From JBBIQH01 sp964475945 (GTDB lineage Archaea > Thermoproteota > Nitrososphaeria > Nitrososphaerales > Nitrosocaldaceae), in assembly GCA_964475945.1 (NCBI GenBank), contig CAYYYF010000001.1, positions 124,001-188,000 on the forward strand: a stretch of 64,000 bases of DNA. The letters are read 5' to 3'. The translations under genes and the position numbers were made by a program. This document shows positions 42,963 to 51,345 of the stretch, piece after piece (position 1 is the stretch's first letter; every line of letters begins with the position of its first letter). A model generated the notes under the pieces. That model worked only from the letters and a program-made list of their open reading frames with translations, did no database searches and had not been told where the DNA came from.

Positions 42963-43946
42963 ATGAGTAAGGATAAGAACTACATAAAGGTGCTAATTAT
43001 ACTTAAAGAGCATGACGACTACATCTCTGGGGAGTATATAGGCAAGATGCTTGGCGTATCAAGGGTTAGCATATGGAAGTATATCTCAATACTAAGGAGG
43101 TATGGTTATGTCATAGAATCAAGGCAGAAGAGAGGGTATAGGCTAACAGGGATACCAGATAGGCTACTACCATGGGAGATAATGGATAGGCTTAAGGGTA
43201 AGAGCATGATTAAAGATGTAGTATATTATGAGGAGGTAGAGTCTACTCAAGATGTTGCATTAAGGCTAGCAGAACAGGGTAAGCATTCCATACTGGTAGT
43301 TGCAGAAAGGCAGAGTAAGGGTAGGGGAAGGTTAGCAAGGCATTGGATATCACCATATGGAGGCATATGGTTCTCATTCATAATCAAGCCAAGGCATGTA
43401 AGTAATATATGGATGATATCTCTGCTGAGTGCATTGGCAGTATGCCATGCAGTAAACTCTAACTACAAGTTGGATGCTATGATAAAGTGGCCTAACGATG
43501 TTGTTATAAGGTATAGGAAGGTTGCTGGTATATTGGTAGATGCAAGTATTGAGCAGGATGAGATGCATTATGCTGTAATAGGTATAGGTATAAATGCAAA
43601 TATAAGCAAGGATGTTATAGAAAGAGGAATCAAAGATAGTTATAGTTATGGTTTAACCACACTTATGCATGAACTTAACATGCAGGTTGATAGGGTTATG
43701 CTCTTAACAGATACCATAATCTGGTTTGAACATCTATACTCCATGCTTCGCTCTAACAGAGCAGGATTAATGGAGGATATTAAGAGGCATATGGTATTAG
43801 ACAGGGTTAAGGTTGTAAGCAAAGAGGAGAGTATAGAGGGAGATGCATTAGGGATAGATGAGGATGATGGCTCGCTTATAGTTGATGAGGGCGGAAGAAT
43901 AAGGAAGATCTTTGCAGGGGATGTATATATTAGGTATGCTAAATAG
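42963..43946 (+). CDS. birA: BirA-type biotin–protein ligase with HTH domain
   Basis: 327 residues: an N-terminal winged helix (EYIGKMLGVSRVSIWKYISI, residues about 22-41), then the biotin ligase catalytic core (VESTQDVALRLAEQG, the GRGRLARHWISPYGGIWFSF adenylation loop, MIKWPNDVVIRYRKVAGILV) and a C-terminal SH3-like domain (IEGDALGIDEDDGSLIVDEG). It biotinylates acyl-CoA carboxylase carrier protein, needed in the archaeal 3-hydroxypropionate cycle, and may also repress genes. Own transcription unit, divergent from the CoA-binding gene. Confidence 0.93.
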   Translation: MSKDKNYIKVLIILKEHDDYISGEYIGKMLGVSRVSIWKYISILRRYGYVIESRQKRGYRLTGIPDRLLPWEIMDRLKGKSMIKDVVYYEEVESTQDVALRLAEQGKHSILVVAERQSKGRGRLARHWISPYGGIWFSFIIKPRHVSNIWMISLLSALAVCHAVNSNYKLDAMIKWPNDVVIRYRKVAGILVDASIEQDEMHYAVIGIGINANISKDVIERGIKDSYSYGLTTLMHELNMQVDRVMLLTDTIIWFEHLYSMLRSNRAGLMEDIKRHMVLDRVKVVSKEESIEGDALGIDEDDGSLIVDEGGRIRKIFAGDVYIRYAK

Positions 43947-43967
43947 AATAGAAGATGATTATCATTG

Positions 43968-44147
43968 CTACTTTGCCAAGCCCATCAGCTCCCAGTTCTG
44001 TCCAACCCTTCTCTTTAACTTGAACCTCTTTATGTAGTTGCGCTTATTCCTTACCTTTGGTACTGGGCTATGCTTTGGTCTAGCCTGTAGCTTTGGTGTC
44101 TGACTCTTAACCTTTCCTGCCTTTGTTATAGAGCCATGTGTTGGCAT
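43968..44147 (-). CDS. rps30e: 30S ribosomal protein S30e
   Basis: Archaeal/eukaryotic S30e of 59 residues, MPTHGSITKAGKVKSQTPKL to the end RRVGQNWELMGLAK. The opening HGSITKAGKVKSQTPK, VRNKRNYIKRF and C terminus match the family (FAU C-terminal part in eukaryotes). It is missed by gene callers with a 60-residue cutoff. It lies convergently after birA with 21 nt between stops. Confidence 0.92.
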   Translation of the reverse strand: MPTHGSITKAGKVKSQTPKLQARPKHSPVPKVRNKRNYIKRFKLKRRVGQNWELMGLAK

Positions 44148-44207
44148 ACTGCTATTATAAGCATACTCATATAAAAGTTAATATCCTTTAAATGCTTAAT
44201 CTACTCT

Positions 44208-44420
44208 ATGGATATAAGGATTCTTGTTATAGGAGGTATACTTATTGCCATAGGGGTTACTGTAAGCACTACATTTGGAGGTTTTCTTGCATCTGCTCCA
44301 TTGAGTGCATGGAATGAGGCTAGGGGTATTGCCCAATTAGGTACGATAGCAGCAAGCATAGGTGTTCTGATGGTTATAATAAGCTTTGGGCTTAGGAGGA
44401 GAGGTAGGAGTATTAAGTAG
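44208..44420 (+). CDS. Small two-helix membrane protein
   Basis: 70 residues: MDIRILVIGGILIAIGVTVS forms helix 1 and LGTIAASIGVLMVIISFGLR helix 2, followed by a basic tail RRRGRSIK. It is divergent from rps30e with about 60 nt between starts. Nothing else is recognised; coding by composition and frame. Confidence 0.6.
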   Translation: MDIRILVIGGILIAIGVTVSTTFGGFLASAPLSAWNEARGIAQLGTIAASIGVLMVIISFGLRRRGRSIK

Positions 44421-44428
44421 ATATCGGG

Positions 44429-44908
44429 TTAGGATAAATGAATATAATTGCTAAGATGATTTCTACATTCTTCAATCACTCTCGTGAATTTATCATTCTT
44501 GAATTTATCATTATTATCTAAAATGCTTAATATTTTATGAGCATCTTTACTCTTAATCTCTCGCCCTCTTCCTCTGAGCTTAGGTTCTAGCTTAATAAAT
44601 ATATCCTCTATCTTTGGATCAAATATTACTGCAATAACTTGATCAGATTGAATACCAAATAGTATACCAGTAACTATTTTATCTGTAAGAGGGGTTAGAT
44701 TGAAACGCTTATCTATATTTACTCTACTTTTTCCTTCTTCATAGTCAATTATTGCAATAATCCTTATGTTTTTATCCTTCTCCCTAATATTGTCAATCTC
44801 ATGAAGTATCACATCTCTACCCATTCTCCATTTATGAGTAGGCTTTAACCCTAAGCGAGATGCAAACCAGTAATTAGCATAGCATTCAGCAAATACTATT
44901 AATTTCAT
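44429..44908 (-). CDS. TOPRIM-like protein paired with an ATPase
   Basis: This 159-residue protein starts MKLIVFAECYANYWFASRLG and contains RIIAIIDYEEGKSRVNIDKR. An early acid (Glu8) and a later DYE triad recall a TOPRIM nuclease or the small DUF4276/DUF4435 partners of OLD-type ATPases; the match is by pattern only. The gene overlaps the ATPase stop by 4 nt. Composition is more AT-rich than the surrounding housekeeping genes, suggesting acquisition. Exact family uncertain. Confidence 0.6.
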   Translation of the reverse strand: MKLIVFAECYANYWFASRLGLKPTHKWRMGRDVILHEIDNIREKDKNIRIIAIIDYEEGKSRVNIDKRFNLTPLTDKIVTGILFGIQSDQVIAVIFDPKIEDIFIKLEPKLRGRGREIKSKDAHKILSILDNNDKFKNDKFTRVIEECRNHLSNYIHLS

Positions 44909-46029
44909 TCCTCAAAGTACTCTGCTACCATGCTAGGAGTATACCCTATCAGATCTATGGAGGATATATACTTCTCTGCTAACTTCTCATTACTGATACT
45001 CTTAGCCATGGTATTGCCATCACTATCCCTAAATACGTAGTATGTCTTCACATCTTTTACCCTATCCCATAGCAAAGATACGAATAATGGGTTATGAGTA
45101 GAGACTATAACATACAATATATCTATTGCCTCTTTAATATGATCAGCAAGAAGAGATAAAAGGTATGGGAAGACATGCGCTTCAGGCTCCTCTAGCATGA
45201 GTATGAACCTCTTCTCTAAACCATATTTCTTAACAAAGTATATTGAGGTCTTTATAGCAGCAAGATAATAAAGCATCCTTAGCAATGAATCAGATATGTT
45301 ATTATAATTCTCTATCTCTACATCATAATCATATATTACTATTCTATCCTTTGATAATTTTAGTTCGATCTTCTCTTCTAAGTTGTTATATATAGCCTCG
45401 TTTAATTCACGTATAACATCAGCAATAAGAGATTTCACCTGTAGAATATTCGTACCGCTTTCTGCTAGTATGGTCTTGGGATTATCCCGTCTAGTCTGAA
45501 TAGAATTAAAGAAGTGAGTATTAAGTTGGTATCTCTCATAACTATAAAGGTAACTAACTATATATAATGAGAGAGTAATATTTGGTATTTGAGATTGTAG
45601 TAGAGATTGAAATTGAATGGGAGTATTATTAATTCTGATTATTGGTATTCCACCCTCATAGTATAACTTTATTTCATCATACCGCTCTCCCCTAGTTACT
45701 CTTATTATTAGATCTTGATTAATTGCATAATTCTTAAATAGTTGTTCTAGTTGCGTAGATGGTTGCGGAGATGACGGTAGTCTTAAATTGTACTGTAAGT
45801 GTAAGTTGGTTATAAGGTTTATGTTATTAACATTATACTCATTATTTACAATAGAAGTATGGAATAACTTAGATAGATAACCCATAAATCCTATAGCCTC
45901 AAGTATGTTACTCTTTCCAGATGCAGGGGGTCCTAGAAGTATGGTCAGAGGCTCTAACTTTAATTCTAACTCCTTTATGCTCTTAAAGTTATATATGTAT
46001 ATATCAAGCATAATATAACTTGCTTCCAT
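44905..46029 (-). CDS. OLD/AAA_15-type ATPase (ABC-ATPase fold)
   Basis: 374 residues with SMC/OLD-like ABC-ATPase features: KSIKELELKLEPLTILLGPP and Walker A GPPASGKS (33-40), a coiled region, signature-like NNISDSLLRMLYYLAAIKTS, Walker B RFILMLEEPEAHVFPYLLSL, and the H-loop VIVSTHNPLFVSL. Such ATPases paired with small TOPRIM-like proteins occur in defence or toxin systems. It is upstream of the TOPRIM-like gene (4-nt overlap). A Met at position 7 is an alternative start. Defence role is inference. Confidence 0.78.
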   Translation of the reverse strand: MEASYIMLDIYIYNFKSIKELELKLEPLTILLGPPASGKSNILEAIGFMGYLSKLFHTSIVNNEYNVNNINLITNLHLQYNLRLPSSPQPSTQLEQLFKNYAINQDLIIRVTRGERYDEIKLYYEGGIPIIRINNTPIQFQSLLQSQIPNITLSLYIVSYLYSYERYQLNTHFFNSIQTRRDNPKTILAESGTNILQVKSLIADVIRELNEAIYNNLEEKIELKLSKDRIVIYDYDVEIENYNNISDSLLRMLYYLAAIKTSIYFVKKYGLEKRFILMLEEPEAHVFPYLLSLLADHIKEAIDILYVIVSTHNPLFVSLLWDRVKDVKTYYVFRDSDGNTMAKSISNEKLAEKYISSIDLIGYTPSMVAEYFEE

Positions 46030-46078
46030 TAGTATATAAAGGTAAAGAATTTAAGTCTCGTAATCCTATATTTAATTA

Positions 46079-46288
46079 ATGAGTTTATTCCTTGCCCAGA
46101 AGAGGCTTGCAAGGAAGGATATGCATACACTCTACGATGCAGCATTTGCAAGGCTTGAGAGCCTATCAGACAAGGAGTTAATAGATATACTTAAGAATAA
46201 AGAGGTTAGCAATGAGCTTGCTGCAAAGGCTAAATGGATCCTCTGGAGGAGGCTAGATCCTCAGGATAGGGATGCCGTAGAGGTATAA
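46079..46288 (+). CDS. Small conserved hypothetical protein
   Basis: 69 residues, helical and charged: MSLFLAQKRLARKDMHTLYD, then ARLESLSDKELIDILKNKEV and a C-terminal KAKWILWRRLDPQDRDAVEV. No membrane segment. Divergent from the ATPase gene. Family not recognised; coding judged by composition and a clean start. Confidence 0.6.
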   Translation: MSLFLAQKRLARKDMHTLYDAAFARLESLSDKELIDILKNKEVSNELAAKAKWILWRRLDPQDRDAVEV

Positions 46289-46319
46289 TCACTTATACTT
46301 ATTATTCAAATTATTTTTA

Positions 46320-47405
46320 TTAAAAGTATCTTACTATATTATGGAATGTATCCCTCAATGCTGGAACCCTATTGATCTCCCTTATCATATGCACAAGCTC
46401 ATCTATACTTGTTGCATTCCTTACCCCTGCTGCCCTGTATATCTCCTCAGCAAACGCTGTGCCTACAAGGTCATTGCCTCCATAGTATAGGCATACCTGA
46501 GCCATCTTCTTCCCTACTGCAAGCCAATATACAGATATGCTATCTATTGCATTCATAAGCATAAGCCTTGATACTGCTATTATCTTAAGGTCATAGGTTG
46601 CTGGGTAATCCTTGAGCATTCCTTTAGCAAGTAGTTCAGTGTTATCCTTACTGAACCTTAATGGTATGAAGGTTAGGAAGCCCTTACTCCTCTTCTGCAG
46701 TTCCCTAAGCCTTATGAGATGATCTATAACATGCCTATCCTCTTCTATATGGGCATAGAGCATTGTGCAATTACTCTTTATACCTAGCCTATGTGCTTCT
46801 TCTGCTGTGCTTAACCACTCCTCTGCTGAGCACTTGCCCCTTACTATCTTGCTCCTAACCTCCTCATGGAATATCTCTGCCCCTCCTCCTGCTAAAGCAT
46901 CTAAACCTGCATCCTTTAACCTTGATAAAACTTCCCTTACTGTATTATGCGTAACCTTTGCTATGAAGAATACCTCCGCTGGAGTGAATGCCTTAACAGT
47001 AACATTGAACCTAGACTTTATTGCCCTTATCATATCCTCATAGTACTCCAACTTTAACCTTGGATGGAACCCTCCAACTATATGGAGCTCATTTGCACCC
47101 ATGCTTACTGCTATATCTGCCCTCTTAACCATATCATCAACGCTTAAGGTATAGGCATCTTCATCACCCTCCTTCCTGTAAAAAGCGCATAGAGGGCATG
47201 ATGCAGCACATACATTAGTGTAATTTATGTAGTAGGAGCATGTGAATGTGACAGTATTTCCCTTAACCCTTTGCCTAACCATATCTGCTACCAAGCCTAA
47301 CGTATGTATATCCTCATATGCCATCAACTCAAGCCCGTCCTTGAAGGATAACTCCTCTCCATGTAATGCCCTCTCAAGTGCCCTTGAGTACTCTGCTACA
47401 ACCAC
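46320..47405 (-). CDS. mqnE: Aminofutalosine synthase MqnE (radical SAM)
   Basis: Second step of the futalosine menaquinone pathway: makes aminofutalosine from 3-[(1-carboxyvinyl)oxy]benzoate and SAM. The radical SAM cluster site is CAASCPLC in TNVCAASCPLCAFYRKEGDE. Distinctive MqnE features are GGGAEIFHEEVRSKIVRGKC, SAEEWLSTAEEAHRLGIKSN, and LRELQKRSKGFLTFIPLRFS. Length 361 is typical. The related CofG/CofH (F420) are less likely given these. It is divergent from MqnC with 91 nt between starts. Confidence 0.9.
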   Translation of the reverse strand: MVVAEYSRALERALHGEELSFKDGLELMAYEDIHTLGLVADMVRQRVKGNTVTFTCSYYINYTNVCAASCPLCAFYRKEGDEDAYTLSVDDMVKRADIAVSMGANELHIVGGFHPRLKLEYYEDMIRAIKSRFNVTVKAFTPAEVFFIAKVTHNTVREVLSRLKDAGLDALAGGGAEIFHEEVRSKIVRGKCSAEEWLSTAEEAHRLGIKSNCTMLYAHIEEDRHVIDHLIRLRELQKRSKGFLTFIPLRFSKDNTELLAKGMLKDYPATYDLKIIAVSRLMLMNAIDSISVYWLAVGKKMAQVCLYYGGNDLVGTAFAEEIYRAAGVRNATSIDELVHMIREINRVPALRDTFHNIVRYF

Positions 47406-47496
47406 GATATAGGTTGTGCATGCTCATATTTATTATATTATTACCATAATGGTAATGGCTATGAAAGAATAAATAATATATCTGCAGAGGTTACAC

Positions 47497-48600
47497 ATGG
47501 ATGATATTAAGGATATACTTGAGAAGGTATTAGATAAGAGATATGATAATGATCTAACCTATGATGATTGCTTAAGACTCATGAGATCTGATGATGTACA
47601 TGCAATAGGAAGAGTAGCATATATACTGAAGAGGAGGCTCTTCGATAACAAGGTTACCTTCATAAACAACCTTATCCTTAACTACACCAACATATGCATA
47701 ACATACTGTAAGTTCTGTGCATTCTATAGACCTCCTAGGCATCAGGAAGGTTATACTGTAAGCATAGATGAGTGCATCAACAGGGTTGTAAGGGCAAAAC
47801 AGTTATACAATATAAGGCAGGTTATGATGCAGGGAGGGCATAACCCAGAGCTTGGTATCGAGTATTACGAGGATATATTCAGGGGGATAAAGCAGAGGTG
47901 CCCAGATGTTGCTATACACTCGCTAAGCCCATCAGAGATAGATATGATAGCCAAGGTTGAGCGCTCAAGCACAAGAGAGGTATTAGCAAGGCTCAAGGAT
48001 GCTGGGCTTGATTCAATAGCAGGTGGAGGGGCAGAGATACTTGTAGATGAGGTTAAGGATATCATAAGCCCTCTAAAGATAAGTAGTGATGAGTGGTTAA
48101 GGATAATGGAAGAAGCTCATTTATTAGGCATACCATCAAGTGCAACCATGATGTATGGACATGTTGAGAGCATAGAGCATAGAGCATCATCACTCATGAA
48201 GATAATAGAACTACAGAGGAAGACTGGAGGGTTCATAGCATTCATACCATGGAACTTTGAGCCTAACAATACTGAACTGCAGAGCAAGGGTATGGTAAGG
48301 TACTCCTCAGGAGGCATACAGCTGCTTAAGATGATAGCAGTAGCAAGGATAATGCTTTATGGGCTTGTAGATCATATCCAATCATCGTGGCTGACCAATG
48401 GCATACATATGGCACAGCTTGCCTTACTATATGGTGCAGATGACTTTGGAGGAACCTTGCATGGAGAGGAGGTTGTAACAGCAACAGGAGCAAGATCTAC
48501 CACGCTTGTACAAGATGAGATAGTTAATGCTATAAAGCAGCTAGGTATGATTGCTGTTGAGAGGGATAACATGTATAACCACATAAATATAATTAATTGA
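47497..48600 (+). CDS. mqnC: Dehypoxanthine futalosine cyclase MqnC (radical SAM)
   Basis: Radical SAM enzyme of 367 residues that forms cyclic de-hypoxanthine futalosine in menaquinone synthesis. The cluster site is CITYCKFC in TNICITYCKFCAFYRPPRHQ. MqnC-specific segments are MQGGHNPELGIEYYEDIF, HSLSPSEIDMIAKVERSSTR, GGGAEILVDEVKDIISPLKI, and GGFIAFIPWNFEPNNTELQS. It shares the intergenic promoter region with the divergent mqnE, so the pair is likely co-regulated. Confidence 0.93.
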   Translation: MDDIKDILEKVLDKRYDNDLTYDDCLRLMRSDDVHAIGRVAYILKRRLFDNKVTFINNLILNYTNICITYCKFCAFYRPPRHQEGYTVSIDECINRVVRAKQLYNIRQVMMQGGHNPELGIEYYEDIFRGIKQRCPDVAIHSLSPSEIDMIAKVERSSTREVLARLKDAGLDSIAGGGAEILVDEVKDIISPLKISSDEWLRIMEEAHLLGIPSSATMMYGHVESIEHRASSLMKIIELQRKTGGFIAFIPWNFEPNNTELQSKGMVRYSSGGIQLLKMIAVARIMLYGLVDHIQSSWLTNGIHMAQLALLYGADDFGGTLHGEEVVTATGARSTTLVQDEIVNAIKQLGMIAVERDNMYNHINIIN

Positions 48601-48628
48601 TCAATATTACAATTTTAATTTTAATAAA

Positions 48629-48638
48629 CTTATATATG
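48629..48638 (+). promoter_or_regulatory. TATA-like box of the KaiC-like gene
   Basis: CTTATATATG centred about 26 nt before the ATG at 48659. This spacing fits a leaderless archaeal transcript. Inference from spacing and composition. Confidence 0.5.
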
Positions 48639-48658
48639 GAAAATCAATAATTATAACC

Positions 48659-49393
48659 ATGGAGAGGGTAATAACTGGTATACCAGGGTTAGATGATATA
48701 CTGCATGGAGGAATACCAAAGAGGAACGTTGTGCTTCTAGCAGGTGGTCCAGGTACAGGTAAATCCATCCTTGCACAGCAGTACATATACAACGGTCTAC
48801 TAAATGGAGAGAATGGTCTATTGGTTGCTTTAGAGGAGCATCCTGTACAGATAAGGCTTAACTTTAAGCATTTTGATTGGGATATAAACAAGTATGAGAA
48901 AGAGAATAAGTTTGCCATAGTTGATGCCTTCACTGCTGGTATAGGAGAAGCAGCAAAGAGAGAGAAGTATGTTGTTCAATCTGATGATTTCCATTCACTT
49001 CTAGATGTTATAAGGAATGCTATAAAAGACATAAATGCTGTGAGGGTAGTTGTAGACTCTGTTACAACAATATATATAACAAAACCTACTCTTGCTAGAA
49101 GTATGGTACTTCAACTGAAGAAATTGCTATCTGGCTTAGGATGCACATCACTGCTCATATCACAGGTTAGTCTAAATGAGAGAGGTTTCGGAGGCCCTGG
49201 GGTAGAACATGCTGTAGATGGTATAATCAGGCTTGACCTTGATGAGGTTAAAGGCGAGTTACAGAGGAGTATAATAATATGGAAGATGAGGGGTACATCT
49301 CACTCTATGAAGAGGCATCCATTTGAGATAACAGGTAAGGGAATAAATATACATGTGGATAAGATTGTGCAGGAGGTGATTGAGCAGCAGTAG
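48659..49393 (+). CDS. KaiC-like RecA-superfamily ATPase (single domain)
   Basis: A 244-residue single-domain KaiC/RadA-like ATPase. It opens with TGIPGLDDILHGGIPKRNVV, Walker A GGPGTGKS (29-36), and continues with GLLVALEEHPVQIRLNFKHF, Walker B-like VRVVVDSVTTIYI and SLLISQVSLNERGFGGPGVE. Archaeal members regulate through partner proteins and are not circadian. The next gene overlaps its end by 14 nt and is a predicted HTH protein, so the two likely work together. Confidence 0.88.
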   Translation: MERVITGIPGLDDILHGGIPKRNVVLLAGGPGTGKSILAQQYIYNGLLNGENGLLVALEEHPVQIRLNFKHFDWDINKYEKENKFAIVDAFTAGIGEAAKREKYVVQSDDFHSLLDVIRNAIKDINAVRVVVDSVTTIYITKPTLARSMVLQLKKLLSGLGCTSLLISQVSLNERGFGGPGVEHAVDGIIRLDLDEVKGELQRSIIIWKMRGTSHSMKRHPFEITGKGINIHVDKIVQEVIEQQ

Positions 49394-49850
49394 CAGTATA
49401 TCTTTAACCCCGATAGGTAGGGAGCAGATACATAAACTTGAGACAGCATTACTACTTGGGACACTCTTTAGAGAGGATGTCTTAAATATGCTTAAAGAAC
49501 CAGAGGATAGGTTAACCTGGGTTGATGCTCTAGCAGTTGCGGCTGCTGCAATTGCAAGGGAAGCAGCAAAGATGAGTGTAAGTGAGATAGCAGATGATCT
49601 AGGGAGATCAGAGGCATCCATAAGGCAGCATTTATCTGGCAAGAGCAAGGCTGGAAAGTTGGTTAAGGAGACGTATGGAAGGTTTACTAAAGAAGGGGTT
49701 AATCTAAACCTTCCCTTAACAGATACCAATGTTAATGAAAAGGTTAATTCTATACTAAGCAGGTATGAAGAGACGGTAAAGAGACTTAAGGAAGATCTTG
49801 AGAACATTACAACATTACTTAATGAGTTAAAAAGTATTTACTCTAAATAA
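49380..49850 (+). CDS. HTH protein partner of the KaiC-like ATPase
   Basis: This 156-residue protein starts from a TTG at 49380 (MSSSSSISLTPIGREQIHKL), overlapping the KaiC-like stop by 14 nt. A helix-turn-helix is seen in MSVSEIADDLGRSEASIRQH (residues about 66-85), with a coiled-coil C terminus (VNSILSRYEETVKRLKEDLE). Family knowledge: KaiC-like ATPases in archaea often pair with such DNA-binding or signalling partners. The regulated genes are not known; menaquinone genes flank it. Confidence 0.75.
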   Translation: MSSSSSISLTPIGREQIHKLETALLLGTLFREDVLNMLKEPEDRLTWVDALAVAAAAIAREAAKMSVSEIADDLGRSEASIRQHLSGKSKAGKLVKETYGRFTKEGVNLNLPLTDTNVNEKVNSILSRYEETVKRLKEDLENITTLLNELKSIYSK

Positions 49851-49853
49851 TTT

Positions 49854-51299
49854 TTAGGTTATTCCATACTCACTCCATCTTGAATCAACCAATCTCTTTG
49901 TATCCTCATCAACCTCTACCAACTCAAATACCTCCCACGCACCCTCCTCCTTTAACTTTATAGTAGCATCTATTCCTATCTTTGAGCCTACATTGCTTGA
50001 GTATGCTGATGGATCAAGGGTATCTGTTGGAGCATTATCTATTATTACAATATCCCTAGCAGGGTTGCACCTTGTTGTAACTGCCCATATGACCTCGTTG
50101 ATGTTATGCACATCTATATCATCATCAACCACTATAATCATCTTAGTCAAGGAGAGCTGCCCTAGCCCCCATAGACCAAACATAACCTTCTTTGCTTGGA
50201 ATGGGTATCTCTTCTTTATGGATACTACTGCTAAACCTTGGAACCAGCCATATGCTGGCATGGCAAAGTCAACCACCTCAGGATGTAATAACCTTATCAA
50301 TGGTAGGAATGAGCGCTCTATAACATACCCTATGTATGAGTCCTCTAGCACAGGCTTGCCTACTACTGTTGTTAAGTATATTGGATCCTCCCTATGCATA
50401 ATACCCTTTAATGTAAATACTGGGTAATACTCCTGCTGCGAATAGTAGCCTACATGATCACCAAATGGGCCCTCAAGCATCCTACTGCCAGGATCAACGT
50501 AGCCCTCAAGCACTATCTCAGCCTCTGCTGGTACCTCAAGATCTATGCTATTGCATTTAACTAACCTTAAGCCCTTGCCTCTTACTATTCCAGAGAATAG
50601 ATACTTATCTATACCCTCGGGGACTGGTGCTACTGCAGAGAATACTGTAGCAGGGTCGCAGCCTATTATAACAGCAGCCTCTATGCCCTTACCCTTCTCC
50701 TTGCTCATAAGGTAGTGCTGTGCACCCCTCTTATGTATCTGCCAGTGCATTATTGCATGCTTCTCATCGATTATCTGCATCCTATACACCCCTAGGTTCC
50801 TTACACCATCCTCTGGGTTCTTTGTTAATACTAGACCAAAGGTTATGAACCTTCCAGCATCCTTAGGCCATGACTTTAATGCAGGCAAGGTTAGCAGTGA
50901 TGCATTGCTACTCTCATAAACCTCTTGAACATGACCCTTGCTTACAATCTTTGGTGTAGTATCGCTTATCTCTGCTAGCTTTGGTAGCATCTTTAGTTTA
51001 GATATTATGCTAGAGGGTATCTCCATCCTTGTTAATGCTACTATCCTCTCCCCTATCTCCTCAAAGTTATCTACCTCTAATGCTAACCTAAGCCTATCTA
51101 TGCTACCAAAGGCATTCCCTAATACCCTCCTGTTAAAGCCCTTTACATCCTCAAATAGTATAGCCTTGCCATTGCTATACATAACCCTCCTTAGGATCTC
51201 TGCCATCTCAAGGTCAACACTAACGCTAGCCTTTACTCTAGCAAGCATATTGTTCTCCTCTAATGCATCTATATACTCCCTAAGGCTATCAAATGGCAT
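49854..51299 (-). CDS. UbiD-family prenylated-FMN decarboxylase
   Basis: 481 residues of the UbiD/MenaL type, an aromatic-acid decarboxylase needing prenylated FMN. Signatures are LREYIDALEENNMLARVKAS, GVYRMQIIDEKHAIMHWQIH, AVIIGCDPATVFSAVAPVPE, GPFGDHVGYYSQQEYYPVFT and LWGLGQLSLTKMIIVVDDD. Its place next to mqnE and mqnC suggests the futalosine-pathway decarboxylase (MqnL/MqnM class), though a UbiD-like enzyme with another aromatic substrate is possible. Confidence 0.87.
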   Translation of the reverse strand: MPFDSLREYIDALEENNMLARVKASVSVDLEMAEILRRVMYSNGKAILFEDVKGFNRRVLGNAFGSIDRLRLALEVDNFEEIGERIVALTRMEIPSSIISKLKMLPKLAEISDTTPKIVSKGHVQEVYESSNASLLTLPALKSWPKDAGRFITFGLVLTKNPEDGVRNLGVYRMQIIDEKHAIMHWQIHKRGAQHYLMSKEKGKGIEAAVIIGCDPATVFSAVAPVPEGIDKYLFSGIVRGKGLRLVKCNSIDLEVPAEAEIVLEGYVDPGSRMLEGPFGDHVGYYSQQEYYPVFTLKGIMHREDPIYLTTVVGKPVLEDSYIGYVIERSFLPLIRLLHPEVVDFAMPAYGWFQGLAVVSIKKRYPFQAKKVMFGLWGLGQLSLTKMIIVVDDDIDVHNINEVIWAVTTRCNPARDIVIIDNAPTDTLDPSAYSSNVGSKIGIDATIKLKEEGAWEVFELVEVDEDTKRLVDSRWSEYGIT

Positions 51300-51345
51300 A
51301 CTATAATCCTGATATCAATATTATTAAATCCTTTTATGCATAATG

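Noticed and set aside
46320..48600. CofG/CofH (F420 synthesis) for the two radical SAM genes
   Set aside because: GGGAEI, SAEEWL, GGHNPELGIEYYED and FIPWNFEPNNTEL segments fit MqnE/MqnC better than CofG/CofH.
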